Assembly (NCBI RefSeq): GCF_043290135.1
Contig: NC_134700.1
Span: 242,671,088 to 242,735,087, forward strand
Reading direction: 5' to 3'
Source: Rhipicephalus microplus
Taxonomy: Eukaryota > Arthropoda > Arachnida > Ixodida > Ixodidae
Length of the DNA: 64,000 nt
Under the pieces are notes generated by a model. The model searched no databases, was not told where the DNA came from, and saw only the letters and a list, made by a program, of their open reading frames with translations. A program made the position numbers and the translations under genes. The stretch's first letter is position 1. Each line of letters begins with the position of its first letter. Below, in pieces: positions 46,301 to 56,705 of this stretch.

Positions 46301-49300
46301 CGAAAAAATGGTCCCGTGCGACTCGGCCTCCGAAACCTGAAATATGACGTGCACTTTCCAATTTCGGAGGCAGGCAAGTCATTTTAAAAATAAGTCGCCA
46401 AGCTTAGTCAAGCCGGCAAAAAATCCAACATGGCGGCGTCCATAGGTTCGTGGCGCAGCTCAAACCAAGCGATTTAGTCCGAAAAATTCAACTTTCAGGG
46501 GTGAATTCGTCTGAAAAATCGGTCGAAAAAATGCATCAGCCCTATGGGAACCCTAACAGTGCATCATTGAAGTACGAAATATGCATTAAGTCCGAATTTT
46601 CGGAGTCCAGAAAATCGGTTGGCGACTGTAGCCCTTATTCAAAATCTGCAGCCATCGGGGGACCACCTTCGTGTATTTCTGCCATGTTGAAGGCTAAGCA
46701 CACTCTGTGTGTAGGCACAGGAACCATATGTATTGATGTGTGGTGGCTCATAATATCGGCAGGTTTTTATATTAAAAAAAAAGCCATAGCTTCTACGAGG
46801 AAAGGGCAGTCATGTGCCTTTGTTTCACAGCAGTGAGAAACTACCCACTGTGGCATTATCCCCTTCAGGGGCGAATTATGGTGCACTTTTCATACATGTT
46901 ACATTTCACTACCGTAATTCTGAAACACTCGTTATTGAATTTTAAGAAAATTAAGAAATGAATTCTTTTTGATAGCTTTGCTAAGTAATCTTATTTAGTA
47001 AATTTTGTTCTGCAGCCTATTTTTGCACAAAAAGATCTTGGGCTAAAAATGGGTGCACAGCTTGTTTTTTACTGTGTTAGTTTTGAGCGAAGGAAAATAA
47101 TACTTACGAAGTTAGTCCTGGAATGTGGCACGTCGAGTGACCCTTCGAAGATAGCGGTGCCTTGATCAAAGCGATGACTGCAGTCATAAAAGCACATTGG
47201 GGTCAAGTCAAGACAGGTTAATTATAGAGAAGGCTCAATTGATCCTATGCGAACTGTTTCTTCACCTTTTTTTTTATTATTAGTCCGAGGAACTGGCAAA
47301 AACAAGTTGCGTCCACATATGTGGATGCTGCACCTCAAGGGGTAGGGCTTATATTTTTATAGGTAGTAGTATTCATATTTTAATGCAATAGCAATAAAGA
47401 GCTCATTTTGCGAAAATTGCGGTGTTGGTGTCATTCGCTGTGAGAGAAAAGTCATCATATTTACATGACCGAAAAATCAAGAAAGTTGCAAATAAAATAA
47501 ATGATGAAAAATTCTGGGTCCGAGTGGGCATCGAACTCGGGTCGTTTTCATGGCAAGGGGGTGTTCTACCACACAGTCATGCATCTGCTTGTGAATACAG
47601 TGAAAAAAATTCCTCCGTTGGAAATGCAGTGAAGTGCCGTATATTGCCGATTATAAGTCTGCGTTTTTTGTTCTGTTTTTTTTTTTTTTCAGCGGAACGG
47701 CGCGACTTTATTGCAAATGTGGTTTAATTCACTCGTGAGCGAACAGGTGTCACCTAAATGCAGAAAGACTTAACTTGTCAGTAGAGAGGCTGTTGGCACT
47801 TTTTAATACCGTGTTTACTTGCGTAATGATCGCACCCTTAAGTTTTGTCGTCTAAATTAGACTTTTTTTTTCCCCCACATAATGATCGCACCCTGAACTT
47901 GCCGCATCGACATGTCATGTGCCAAGTCTAGCTGAACGCGTCTATCATTGTTTCTGTTATCTGAAAGTGGGCATCACTATGCTAATGCCGTAAATTTACT
48001 GATTTAAATGAAAGCATTCCTTATTTAGACGGAATAAACTGTTTTGACGCGCGTGACGTACTCACAACCTCCATAACTGACTCAAAGAAAAAGAAATGCG
48101 GTGGCTTCGCTCCGTCAGTTGCCATATTTGTTTTCACATCCCACACCGTTACAGCGGCGGCCGCCTGTTGGTCGACCTGTGTTCATCCCGCAGCAATGTT
48201 TTTTTTTTTTTTTCTTGAGACCACGTTGTTTTTTTTTTTTTTCGGTGTGGTTTGTGATTGTCTGTTGAAGCGCCATTTCACCATGGGGCGGTATGCGAGC
48301 TTTACTGTCACGTTCGAGCTGAAGGCGTTTGACTACGCGCTAGAGCACAGCAACCGCGCTGCCGGCAGACATTTCGGCGTCGACGAAATTCGTATCCGAT
48401 ATCGGAAAAAACAGCGCAAAATGCTCATGGCTACTAACAGCACGCGATGGGCTTTCTGCGGGCCCAAATCTGGCAAGTTCCCTTACATTGAAAAGGCAGT
48501 CCTCGAATACGTGAAGGACATTCGCAAGGACGGTTATGGAGTGTCATTAGACATGATACGGACGCAGGCGTGCACAGTTTCCCGGAGGCTGGGAATAGCC
48601 ACAAAGGACTTCCGCGCCAGTTCCGGCTGGACGACACGCTTCATGCGGCAAAATGGACTGTCGCTGGCATTTGCAACGCGCTCGACGGAACGGAAGATGA
48701 CCCTCTGTGGTATAGTGAAGACACTGCCGGTTCCGACAGGGAATCGTGCGGGGACGACACTGACGCCAGTGATGCTTCGGAGTTTGAATGAACGTTAGGG
48801 GGTCAGAGAGGTAAAAAATAAAAGGGCAGTGTGCCATGCATGTAGCTCCTGCATAATGCGCGCATTTTATTACAAAGGTAAGCTTTAATTTACTTTTATT
48901 TTTGGTTATGTTCATGAAAGCTACCGTAAGAATTCTGATTAGCGACTTTTTGCGTTTGCGGTGCTCAGCATATTTTTTCACGAAAAATTAACCCCGCGTA
49001 ATGATCACATCCCGAAGTTGGAGTCAATTTTTTTTAAAAGATAAGTGCGATCGTTATGCGAGTATATACGGTAAAAATACTGAAAAGAAAATGGTTTCGC
49101 TGCAAAGTAAATGAGTTTATGGGCGAGTTCATTTACAATAAACTATGTACTGATATACTTATCGCAGCACTTTTGAGTTTGTTATAGGATTTATGAACCA
49201 TTCGTTATAGCATTCATGAACCAGTTGGGTTCATAAGTATCTATAATTTGATACCCCACACTTGCACATCAGTTGATTTCTGTGGCAGGAAAAAAAATTT

Positions 49301-52300
49301 CTTGGTTGCCCAAAAACAAGATTTTGTCACGGTCATAAAAGGGTGAAGGATGCCAACTCATGATGGGGAATTTCACACTACCCGTGTTTTATAGCTTATC
49401 TAGCGAGTTTGGACATATTTGTTTAATTTTATTTCCTTCATTGCTTGCCGCAAGCAACATTTATCTTGAAACATGAAATTCGAGCACTAATATTCACCGA
49501 CTCATGGTGCCTGCTCATGCGAAATCCACTCATAGGAGTGAACATGTGTACAGTCGAGCCCGCTTATAACGAACCTCAGCCTGACGCGGCATCCGTTCGC
49601 TGTATCCCGAAGTTCGTAGTAAATGAAACACAGCTTTTAAAAAATTTGCGAGTGAAAACACGAACTTTCTTTTGCCCAAAAAAGTCAGTGATGCACGTGT
49701 TTCGAAGAGCAGAGGCGATAAGGGCGGTCTCTAGTTTATTTCAAACAGCAGCGTGCTTGTTCACGGAGGCCCGTGGCATAAGCTGCATGAAGGACTGGCT
49801 CCAAAGTTTCGTCGTTCTCGCAATTAGATTCCTCCAAATCACTCTTGCCACGTACTTTATTCACAATGACCTAATCTGTGCACGGTTCTGCGGTGTCGGC
49901 ATCATCATCGGTTGTAATGAAACTATCGCAACAGGTGTTCCACCTGCTCTCTCACATCAGAGTTGACGGCATGCTGCCACAAATCGCCGCCGAAGTGATC
50001 CTGTTCGGAAACTTCAGGCTCGGCATTGGGCCCGACATCGACGAATTCGGCCTCGCGAAAACAGTTTCGCGCGCATGTAGCCGTCGCCGCCGCCCGCGAA
50101 ATATACACCATCTCCACAACCTACTACCGGGACGCCCAAAGCAGCAAGTTGGCTGCCAGGTGGTCAATAGCTATAAGCAAGCGCTCTGCAACGCGGCACC
50201 TAACGTGCCGATTACGCTCAAGCCACGCAGTCACACTTTCTACATTTTGTTGAGCAGAATGAAAACACGTGCAAGTCCTTTCGTCTGTCATCCGGATCAC
50301 ACGCACACCAAGAGCGAGCAAGATGCGCACACGTGACACACATGCCAGAACGCGTAGAACAGCTCTGGGTGCGTTTGTAGCCAAAAAACGAAACTAACTT
50401 GAGCCAGTGTGGCTGGCGTCGCGGAGCGGTGGAGATGGGCGAAGGGGTTGTGATCAAAAGAGGAGAGCAGATTTGCGAGAGAAGGGCAAGGAGTTGTGAT
50501 AGAGTGAAGAGAGGGGAGGACACGGCGGGGAGGGGGTGACCTTGAAAACCAAAACACGCCGGAAGGAGGTAGGTCGGGTAGCTTGCTTGAAAGGTTTGCG
50601 AAGCGCGCAATTCGCGCGTAGAAAAATGTTGAAGGAGTGCCTCCGCTCGCAGAAGTCGAAGCACGGCCGCCTGGAATGCGGCGGTGTTCAAAGAATCGGC
50701 GGTCGTGGTCAAAAAATCGTTTTGTTGCGCCGGCTGTTTTGCATGGTTTTACCGACTTCCATATTTCGCGATTCGTTCCGCGCAAATTGACAGCCGTTTT
50801 CACGCTTTCGCACCCGTGCGGAGGGCGTGCTGAGTCGAGTGCGAAATGAGCAATAACAGGTCCTAAAACACAAAATGAATCTCAATTTATCAGAGTCGGG
50901 GTAGCGTACGCGCTTGCGCTATACTAGACTCAGAGGATTGGATACAGTTGATGACCAACGATGTTGGCAAATAATCTGGTCACTCCAGGCCTGCGAAGCC
51001 AACGACAGTACCACCGATCAAAAAAAGAAGAGATGGCCGACCGGTCTTTGAAAGATCAGTGGCAGTGTGAAAACACGGGCCTCGTCGGGTATGCGGGTCT
51101 CTCAGAGTAGTGGGAGGACAAAGAACGGAGGGCTGCGTAACAAAAAGCGGTCGGGGAGAGCGGCAACTAGAGGGGCGCGGAGGCAGGTTCGGCGGTTAAC
51201 AATAAGAATGTATGGGTACCTTGCCGATGCCTGATGGGTGGTTGAAAGTGGTTTCCCGGGAAGTCGGCTGAGCGCCGGCCCCGTTCGCTGTAACCTATCG
51301 GTTGCGCTCGTAGACATTCGTTGTAAGTGCGATTTTGTGCCATTGAACCAATGTATATTTTTGCCGTCATGTGGATATTGTTCGTTTTAAGCGAAAGTTC
51401 ATTTTAAGCGGGGCCGTTATATCTGGGCTCAACTGTATGTGATCCTGCGAAGTGTTTTCTGCATAACAATACCAGGTATTTTGGCTACTTTTGTCTGATT
51501 TATTCATAAACCTTCTTGTGAGTTAACATGAAAGCTCTGTCATGTTAAAAAATAGTTAAATGTAAAGGATTATTTTGTTTGCTCGGGTTCGATACAGTCC
51601 CATAATTTTAACTCCATGGCTAATGTACTTGCAAGATTTTCCCAAAAAGGAGGGTGAAACAGACATAGAAAGATAGACATTGATGTAAGCACTTGCATGT
51701 AAGCACTTGCATCTATCTTTTTTTTGTTTCCATCCTCCTTGTTTCTGAAGCATACTGCCATAAACCGTTTTTAGGCAGGTTAGGTTACAATCTAGCTTAT
51801 TCCAAACAGGTGTACATGTAAAGTTTAGTGCAGTACAGTGTAAGAAATGTTGTCATAATTATAGTGAGCATCATCTAATTTCCAGATACGAGAAGCAGGA
51901 CATCGCCCTCAACTGCGGCACCATGCTGAGGGAGTGCGCGCGATACGAGGCCCTAGCGAAAATCATTCTTTACTCGGATGAATTTTACAACTTCTTCAAG
52001 TACGTCGAGGTGTCTACATTCGACATTGCCTCGGATGCATTCTCTACCTTCAAGGTCAGTTTTGTTGCCTTACATTGCAATGCATGGCCAGCGGTTTCAA
52101 CAGATAACTGCCTATTTTTTTTAATCTATACCCACTTTGGCTTTCGGCCGTGCTGATCACCGAAAATGTCTTCTTTCACAGCCAAGACTGTTGACATGTT
52201 CATGGATTGCTTACAGGCAAAGCAAACAGAGCAAATAAAACACAATAGCAACCGGGATGCTTTGATCCCCTAATTGTAGCTAGAAATGTTCCCTAGGATT

Positions 52301-55300
52301 TTTTTTTTCTTTTCCGCTTTTTTTACTTGTGTTGCAGTTGTTCTTGAGCCTTTTTCACCCGCAAAGGGTCTTTCTCCGCTGCCTGTTGGTTGCTGGCATA
52401 GTGCTGAGCTTTGGTTTCCGGCGTAGTGCCGAGCTGCTGATGTTTGGTTGCACAGCATCATGTTGGCAAATGCACAGTCGATGACGTGGTCGCACTGTTT
52501 GGGGCCGTAATCACTGCAGTTAGCGAGCGCAATGCATTACGTGCACTTGAGCACGAAACACAAACACCAGCTTCATTTGTGACGACAGAGCGTTGCGCCG
52601 ATAGTGTTGCAATCTCGACGTCGCGATAAGCATCGATGTGACTGTCACACGCACGGTGCATGAACAAGCCTCACCGTGTGTACAAGCTTTATTGGGCGCT
52701 TTCTTGAACAGAATGCATGCATAGTTCTAAACTTTTTGCCCTGCCCATCGTTATTGACAGAACAACAATCAGCGTCCCGTGAACACAGCGAAAGATCGTC
52801 CTGTAAAGACAATGAAAGATTGAAGAGCACGTGTGAAAACTGAGCGAAATGACGGTAAATTTGACACACAAAGCACGCGCAGTGAACGCCAGAGCAGACG
52901 GCGAGCCGGGGAAACAGATGTGTCATCGCACGCAGCAGCCAATAGGAGCTTCGTGATCACCCACTCTTTCGACAGGCGTGCGCTTCCTCTAATCGCGGCT
53001 TCGCATCCGAGCCGCGGGAGACTTCAAAACTTCGAGAGCCCCCCAATCATGAGCAATCCTGCCTCAGCCACGCTGTTGCTGCTGTCGTGGGTGGCAAAAA
53101 GAAAAAAAGCAAGAATTCACGAGCAAAACAAGACCAAGACGGCGGCGCTGGGCGCGTGGTTGGGAAATCGCAAACGCCCGAATTAGGGGTATTTTCAATG
53201 CTCGCTGGCTACTCGCTGGCTGCCGCAGCATGTTATATATTTTTTTTTACATACTTTCACGATGAATTAAACATTGATATTTACAAAGCAGACATACTAC
53301 CCGAATATGTGGTTTTCAAAAAATCGACCTTTTGTGATTTTTGGTGTTAACGCGCAATAAACAACTGTTGGCTGTCAGCGCATGTTTTTTTTTTTTTCTC
53401 ATCTCGTGTGATGTGTTCATTGAGTGCTGTGTATTCCAGTGGATAGTTATTGCTATTGCAGGTGTCATTTTTATCAACAAGGTCTCTTTAAAAGCTCACA
53501 ATTCAGGATATCAGTCCGAGGATGCTAAACAAGCACTAAAGGCTGAGCGATTGCAATCAGCTCACTCCAAGTTGCATAGCAGCAAATCTTTATCATGACA
53601 GAGAAATTTTTGCGGGATAAAATGCACGCAAAGCTGCAATAATGTTGTGCAAAGAATAATGTGCGTCAATCGCATCACACTGGCAATGAACAGCACCTTC
53701 TGGGCATTGCCTAGACCATGAGTATCGGGCACTCTGTTTTCTTCATGAGCTCCGAGCGCATTGCAGCAATAGCTGGAAAGATCCGTTGTTTAGATTTCCA
53801 GTTTCTCTCCCAGCTATCAAAAAGTGCTTCCATGTTTGTGTGTGACCCAGGAACTTCTGACGCGCCACAAGATGGTCTGTGCGGAATTCCTGGAGCAGAA
53901 CTATGACAAGGTGTTCTCTCACTACCAGAACCTCCTCAACTCTGAGAATTATGTCACAAGGCGACAATCCCTCAAGGTTGGTGGAGCAGTCTTCTACTTC
54001 GGTCTTTCTTCATATGCTCTTAAACTTGACTCTAAAAAGTAACCTATTGCATCCATCCTATAAAACGTACTTTTACATGTGCTAATTTAATCATACATGA
54101 TAAAAAATCTTCGTAATGTCGCCAACAATAACTTTAAAGTGTTCCTAAGTAGCATGAAAAGATGATTACAAAAGAAGGAAACGCATGGAACATCATGAGC
54201 ACAGATTGCAAAATCTATAACTCTAGTAAGCAAGCTACAGATATTTCAATCTGGATATTGAACACCCGAACCACCTGTCGCTCTCGTAGCTGCCAACAAA
54301 CACGAGAACACTGCTTTGTAAAAGCACAATCCAAGATAGTAGCCAAACAAACGGTGCGAATCATGGGACCAAGCTGGCCACGCCATGTCCTGTAGCAGGC
54401 TGACAACAACCCTTTGATTTTTTTGGTATGCTTCACTGCATAATATTTTTGCATTGCGGCAGAGCTGACCTGTGTTTTTTTTTTTTTTTTAATTATTGGC
54501 ACTCATTCAGAGCTGTGTATGACATTTCTGCTTCCTTGAGAAACTATAAAGAAAGACGTGCCTCAGTTTTTGGGGGTTTTTTTTCCTAACCCCACTTTCG
54601 GCTGCTTTACAAATCTCCGGAAGAAAGAGGTCCCCAGGTCTGTTCATAGATTCATTTGAAGTATATCTACATTAACATTATTTGTACATGTTATTACATG
54701 TTTTTTTTTCTGAAAGCCAGCCTTGTTTTTATACTACTTCAAACTTACATCTTTTTGCTCTGAAATTTCACTGCTTCAAAGATTTCTCTAAATACAATTT
54801 CATCTGTTGCACCACTGTAACTGGAAACATGTTTATTGTTATTGCAGAACACGCCACCAATTAACTAGCTGTTGGAATTGTAAACATAGAACCACTCAAG
54901 CTCAAGCACAAATCTTTTCAATGATATGGAAGCAACTCTCACTAATGAAAGTGTTACAATGAAGCTAGCCTTTCCGAATTGCTGGCCTGTATCAGTGCTG
55001 TGCAAGTGTACAACTCTGTGCGGCAAGGATTGGATGGAAACATAACATTTGTGCACTTTTCAATTTACTACACTGTACTAAATTTGTGGAGATCCTAACA
55101 AGTAGAAAAATTTCGTTTGCCATAGGGTAGCAAAAATGCCATGGAGCTCTGCTTTTCTTATATTCTTTACACATTTTTTGCGCAAGAACACTGTTGATAT
55201 CCTAAAGCAACAACTTGTGCACTTGTTGGTAAACGCTGTGACTGCTCATCGTTTGCCTGATGTTAAATGCATGCCATGTCTTCGCAATAATAAATTTGCA

Positions 55301-55913
55301 AAATGAGTAGGGTTTTTTTGTGACCATTCTATCGCTATTTAATACAGTTCTGCCCACAAACCGACTATTTAAACTTCATATTTTTCCGACCTAAGCCGAA
55401 GTTGAAAAAGCTTGATTAACTGCAAGTCTATGCACCATCTTTGAGGGCCTTGTCATGGAAGTACCATAGGAACTGAAACCAGTGCTCTGCTTGGTTACAG
55501 CTTCTAGGCGAGCTCCTTCTGGATAGGCACAACTTCAGCATTATGACACGCTACATCAGCAATCCAGAAAACCTTAAGCTGATGATGAACATGCTCAAGG
55601 AAAAGAGCCGCAACATTCAGTTTGAAGCTTTCCACGTGTTCAAGGTGAGTGGAGTGGTGGATAGATAAAAGGCTGTTAGTAGAGCATGCCGCTGGTGGTG
55701 CAGGTGTTTGTGGCCAACCCAAACAAGCCAAAGCCCATTCTGGACATCCTGCTGCGCAATAAGGACAAGCTGGTGGACTTCTTGAGCAAGTTCCACACGG
55801 ACAGGTCAGACGACGAGCAGTTCAATGACGAGAAGGCCTACCTCATCAAGCAGATTCGAGAGCTGAAGCCCCTCGAAGGCGACCCCACCACGTGTCCCCA
55901 GGGGGGCCACTGA
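37280..55913 (+). CDS. CAB39: MO25/CAB39, seven coding exons: 37280-37381, 40901-41068, 44191-44309, 51886-52054, 53851-53976, 55501-55644, 55704-55913
   Basis: Cytosolic helical-repeat scaffold. In the known complex it clamps the pseudokinase STRAD and so activates LKB1; it also activates MST/SPAK/OSR1-type kinases. The joined frame has 345 residues (human 341) with family identity from end to end: [16 protein letters not shown] at the start, [72 protein letters not shown] and [21 protein letters not shown]237 and F240 in DRHNF correspond to human R240 and F243, which contact STRAD, so binding should be kept. All six introns are GT-AG and phases agree. The first listed exon has 37 bases of 5' untranslated sequence after an acceptor, so a non-coding exon lies upstream. 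No frameshift or missing part. Confidence 0.97.
38616..39266. mobile_element. 651-bp TACAG-ended MITE
   Basis: The left end TACAGACGACTCTTGCTTAT and the reverse complement of the right end TACAGTAGACTCGCAATGAT form imperfect inverted repeats with TA edges. The inside repeats phrases such as TTTGAATTATCAAAAG. Non-coding, in the first cab39 intron of this window. Confidence 0.7.
40901..41068 (+). CDS. CAB39: cab39 second coding exon
   Basis: 168 bases, [20 protein letters not shown] to SKIDFE, between TTCATGCAG and GTACAC. Confidence 0.96.
41716..42486 (-). mobile_element. Probable solo LTR (771 bp)
   Basis: In minus sense it begins TGTAGGGATTTGAGG and ends GGTCACCA (TG...CA). It is GC-rich with an AATAAA signal (TTTATT on plus at 41896-41901), as expected of an LTR with promoter and poly-A site. 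No internal retroelement genes adjoin it. I see no target duplication at these edges, so the borders may be off by some bases. Confidence 0.5.
42685..42702. repeat. Poly-G run (18)
   Basis: Uninterrupted run of 18 G, just left of the 320-bp hairpin. Confidence 0.9.
42735..43054. repeat. 320-bp hairpin: two 145-bp inverted arms
   Basis: Arms of about 145 bases (42735-42882 and 42907-43054) are reverse complements with roughly a dozen differences and a loop of about 25 bases. Each arm, read outward from the loop, keeps an open frame containing [20 protein letters not shown]. The structure lies in a cab39 intron, between a poly-G run and a MITE, and would fold in the pre-mRNA. Confidence 0.85.
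43078..43988. mobile_element. TACAGT-ended MITE, copy 2 (911 bp)
   Basis: Ends TACAGTCGAACCCCGCTAC and, inward from the right, TACAGTTGAAGCCTGCTAC, with TA edges. Collinear with the copy at 15756-16691 over most of its length. Non-coding, in a cab39 intron. Confidence 0.85.
44191..44309 (+). CDS. CAB39: cab39 third coding exon
   Basis: 119 bases, [20 protein letters not shown] to LFTLIQ plus two bases of a Gly codon, between TTCTTAG and GTAAGT. It is followed by the largest intron (7.6 kb), which is filled with Tigger-type elements. Confidence 0.96.
44431..46630 (-). mobile_element. Tigger (pogo-type) element 2, about 2.2 kb, full span but broken
   Basis: TIRs TACAGTTGCCAACCGATTTT (left) and, inward from the right, TACAGTCGCCAACCGATTTT; TA edges. 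Minus-sense order: HTH ([20 protein letters not shown], then a stop before [10 protein letters not shown]), CENP-B domain ([20 protein letters not shown]), DDE core ([46 protein letters not shown]) and an acidic C-terminus ([12 protein letters not shown]). The first catalytic position reads Cys-Gly-Glu where the family has Asp-Glu, so the Asp is lost. Stops, frameshifts and a 50-bp duplication add further damage. Lies in the 7.6-kb cab39 intron, antisense to the gene. Confidence 0.92.
44882..44981. repeat. 50-bp tandem duplication inside Tigger 2
   Basis: The unit beginning CGTTCAGGTCATCAGCCTCG occurs at 44882 and 44932 with one difference. As 50 is not a multiple of three, it shifts the transposase frame near its C-terminal region. 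Confidence 0.92.
47807..49073 (+). mobile_element. Tigger element 3, DDE domain deleted
   Basis: TIRs TACCGTGTTTACTTGCGTAA (left) and, inward from the right, TACCGTATATACTCGCATAA, TA edges. The plus-strand frame from ATG 48284 reads an HTH ([20 protein letters not shown]) and CENP-B domain ([40 protein letters not shown]). Then, in the +1 frame, an acidic tail ([26 protein letters not shown]) and a stop. The whole catalytic DDE domain is absent. An AATAAA-type site is seen near 48818. Could bind its own TIRs if the shifted protein were made, but could not cut. Confidence 0.88.
49549..51437 (-). mobile_element. Tigger-derived 1.9-kb element with TACAGT ends
   Basis: TIRs TACAGTCGAGCCCGCTTATA and, inward from the right, TACAGTTGAGCCCAGATATA, TA edges. 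In minus sense about 50110-49925 reads a Tigger C-terminal segment ([40 protein letters not shown]). No HTH, CENP-B or DDE parts were found. The piece links the TACAGT-ended MITEs of this window to a Tigger source. Confidence 0.75.
51886..52054 (+). CDS. CAB39: cab39 fourth coding exon
   Basis: 169 bases after AATTTCCAG; completes the split Gly codon, then [20 protein letters not shown] to DAFSTFK; donor GTCAGT. Confidence 0.96.
52640..53350 (-). pseudogene. Broken relative of the 12.3-15.3 kb Mutator-like element
   Basis: In minus sense from 52748 the start of the transposase can be read after one frame change: [17 protein letters not shown], matching MPGNAKKYRTVHAFGRRKR of the intact copy. 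A stop (TAA) follows within 60 bases and no further transposase is present. The stretch up to about 53350 has the GC-rich then AT-rich pattern of the intact element's leader, with a similar AAAATCGA-type run near the edge. It lies in a cab39 intron. Extent is approximate. Confidence 0.5.
53851..53976 (+). CDS. CAB39: cab39 fifth coding exon
   Basis: 126 bases, [20 protein letters not shown] to RRQSLK, after GTGACCCAG. The donor GTTGGT is a weak match to consensus. Confidence 0.95.
55501..55644 (+). CDS. CAB39: cab39 sixth coding exon
   Basis: 144 bases, [20 protein letters not shown] to FEAFHVFK, between TTGGTTACAG and GTGAGT. It carries the STRAD-contacting Arg and Phe. The next intron is only 59 bases. 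Confidence 0.96.
55704..55913 (+). CDS. CAB39: cab39 terminal coding exon
   Basis: 210 bases, [20 protein letters not shown] to the stop TGA at 55911. The last dozen residues ([12 protein letters not shown]) diverge from vertebrates, as usual for this family's tail. Confidence 0.96.
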   Translation: MFVANPNKPKPILDILLRNKDKLVDFLSKFHTDRSDDEQFNDEKAYLIKQIRELKPLEGDPTTCPQGGH

Positions 55914-56126
55914 GGCTGGCTGTGTGGGCGTACTATCATTCCAGGAAGGAATTAACATTTGCTTGTAACTAGACTAGCTGCCGTTGATGTTGTCGAGCCA
56001 CCCGTGTGCACCTGACAGCAGCAGCAACTGGGCCCGCTTGATAGTGTTGTATCTTTTGTTGACGCTGCTGTGCTCGGACTTGTGGTGCCTTTATGCAAGC
56101 CGTGGTGGAGGATGTATGCGGGCAGA

Positions 56127-56132
56127 AATAAA
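56127..56132 (+). terminator. Polyadenylation signal of cab39
   Basis: AATAAA 214 bases after the cab39 stop codon, in a clean 3' untranslated stretch. Confidence 0.7.
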
Positions 56133-56517
56133 GGTTTCTCTCGCAGCATGCTTGGCACAAATGTTTGGTGCCTGCAGAAAAGAAAAACCTCTCGTTGCCG
56201 ACTGTGGCCACCATTTCGTGCAGCATTTTTCAGAAGGAAGACAGTGAGATAATGCAGGTGTTGAATAACCTGCAAGTAATATTTATATCATTCATAGGTG
56301 CATATAAAAATAAACGACAAAAAATGTGAGACCCTTCATTTCTATGTCGTGCAGACGCTTTTGCAAGCTCTGCATAACAGTCGGCTGCGATCACAACACA
56401 CGCTTGACATAACAGTGGACATAAGCTCATATGCCTTTCTTATACACAAGGGAATTCGTATATGTCCAATATCAATCAAACATGCTTGGGAGAAACTTGA
56501 ATTCACTACTCCAGTAA

Positions 56518-56705
56518 TACAGTTAAACCCCTTTATAAGAGGCATGCTCTGAGCAGCTGTTTGTCTCTAATGTGAGATGTCTTTTGTAAGCAGTGTACCT
56601 CATATGCATTTTTTTATTAACCCGTACTTTATTGTAGGCACACTGGGGTCTCTTATACACATTTGTCTCTTATATCAGTGTCTCTTATAAAGGGGTTCGA
56701 CTGTA
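56518..56705. mobile_element. 188-bp TACAGT-ended MITE
   Basis: TACAGTTAAACCCCTTTATA at the left and TACAGTCGAACCCCTTTATA inward from the right: 18 of 20 bases match, with TA at both edges. Inside are repeated CTCTTATA phrases. A minimal, recent-looking copy. Confidence 0.88.

Noticed and set aside
50218..50803. Two overlapping minus-strand frames of 164 and 168 codons
   Set aside because: They lie inside the Tigger-derived element at 49549-51437 in low-complexity GA-rich sequence, and neither shows a transposase motif.
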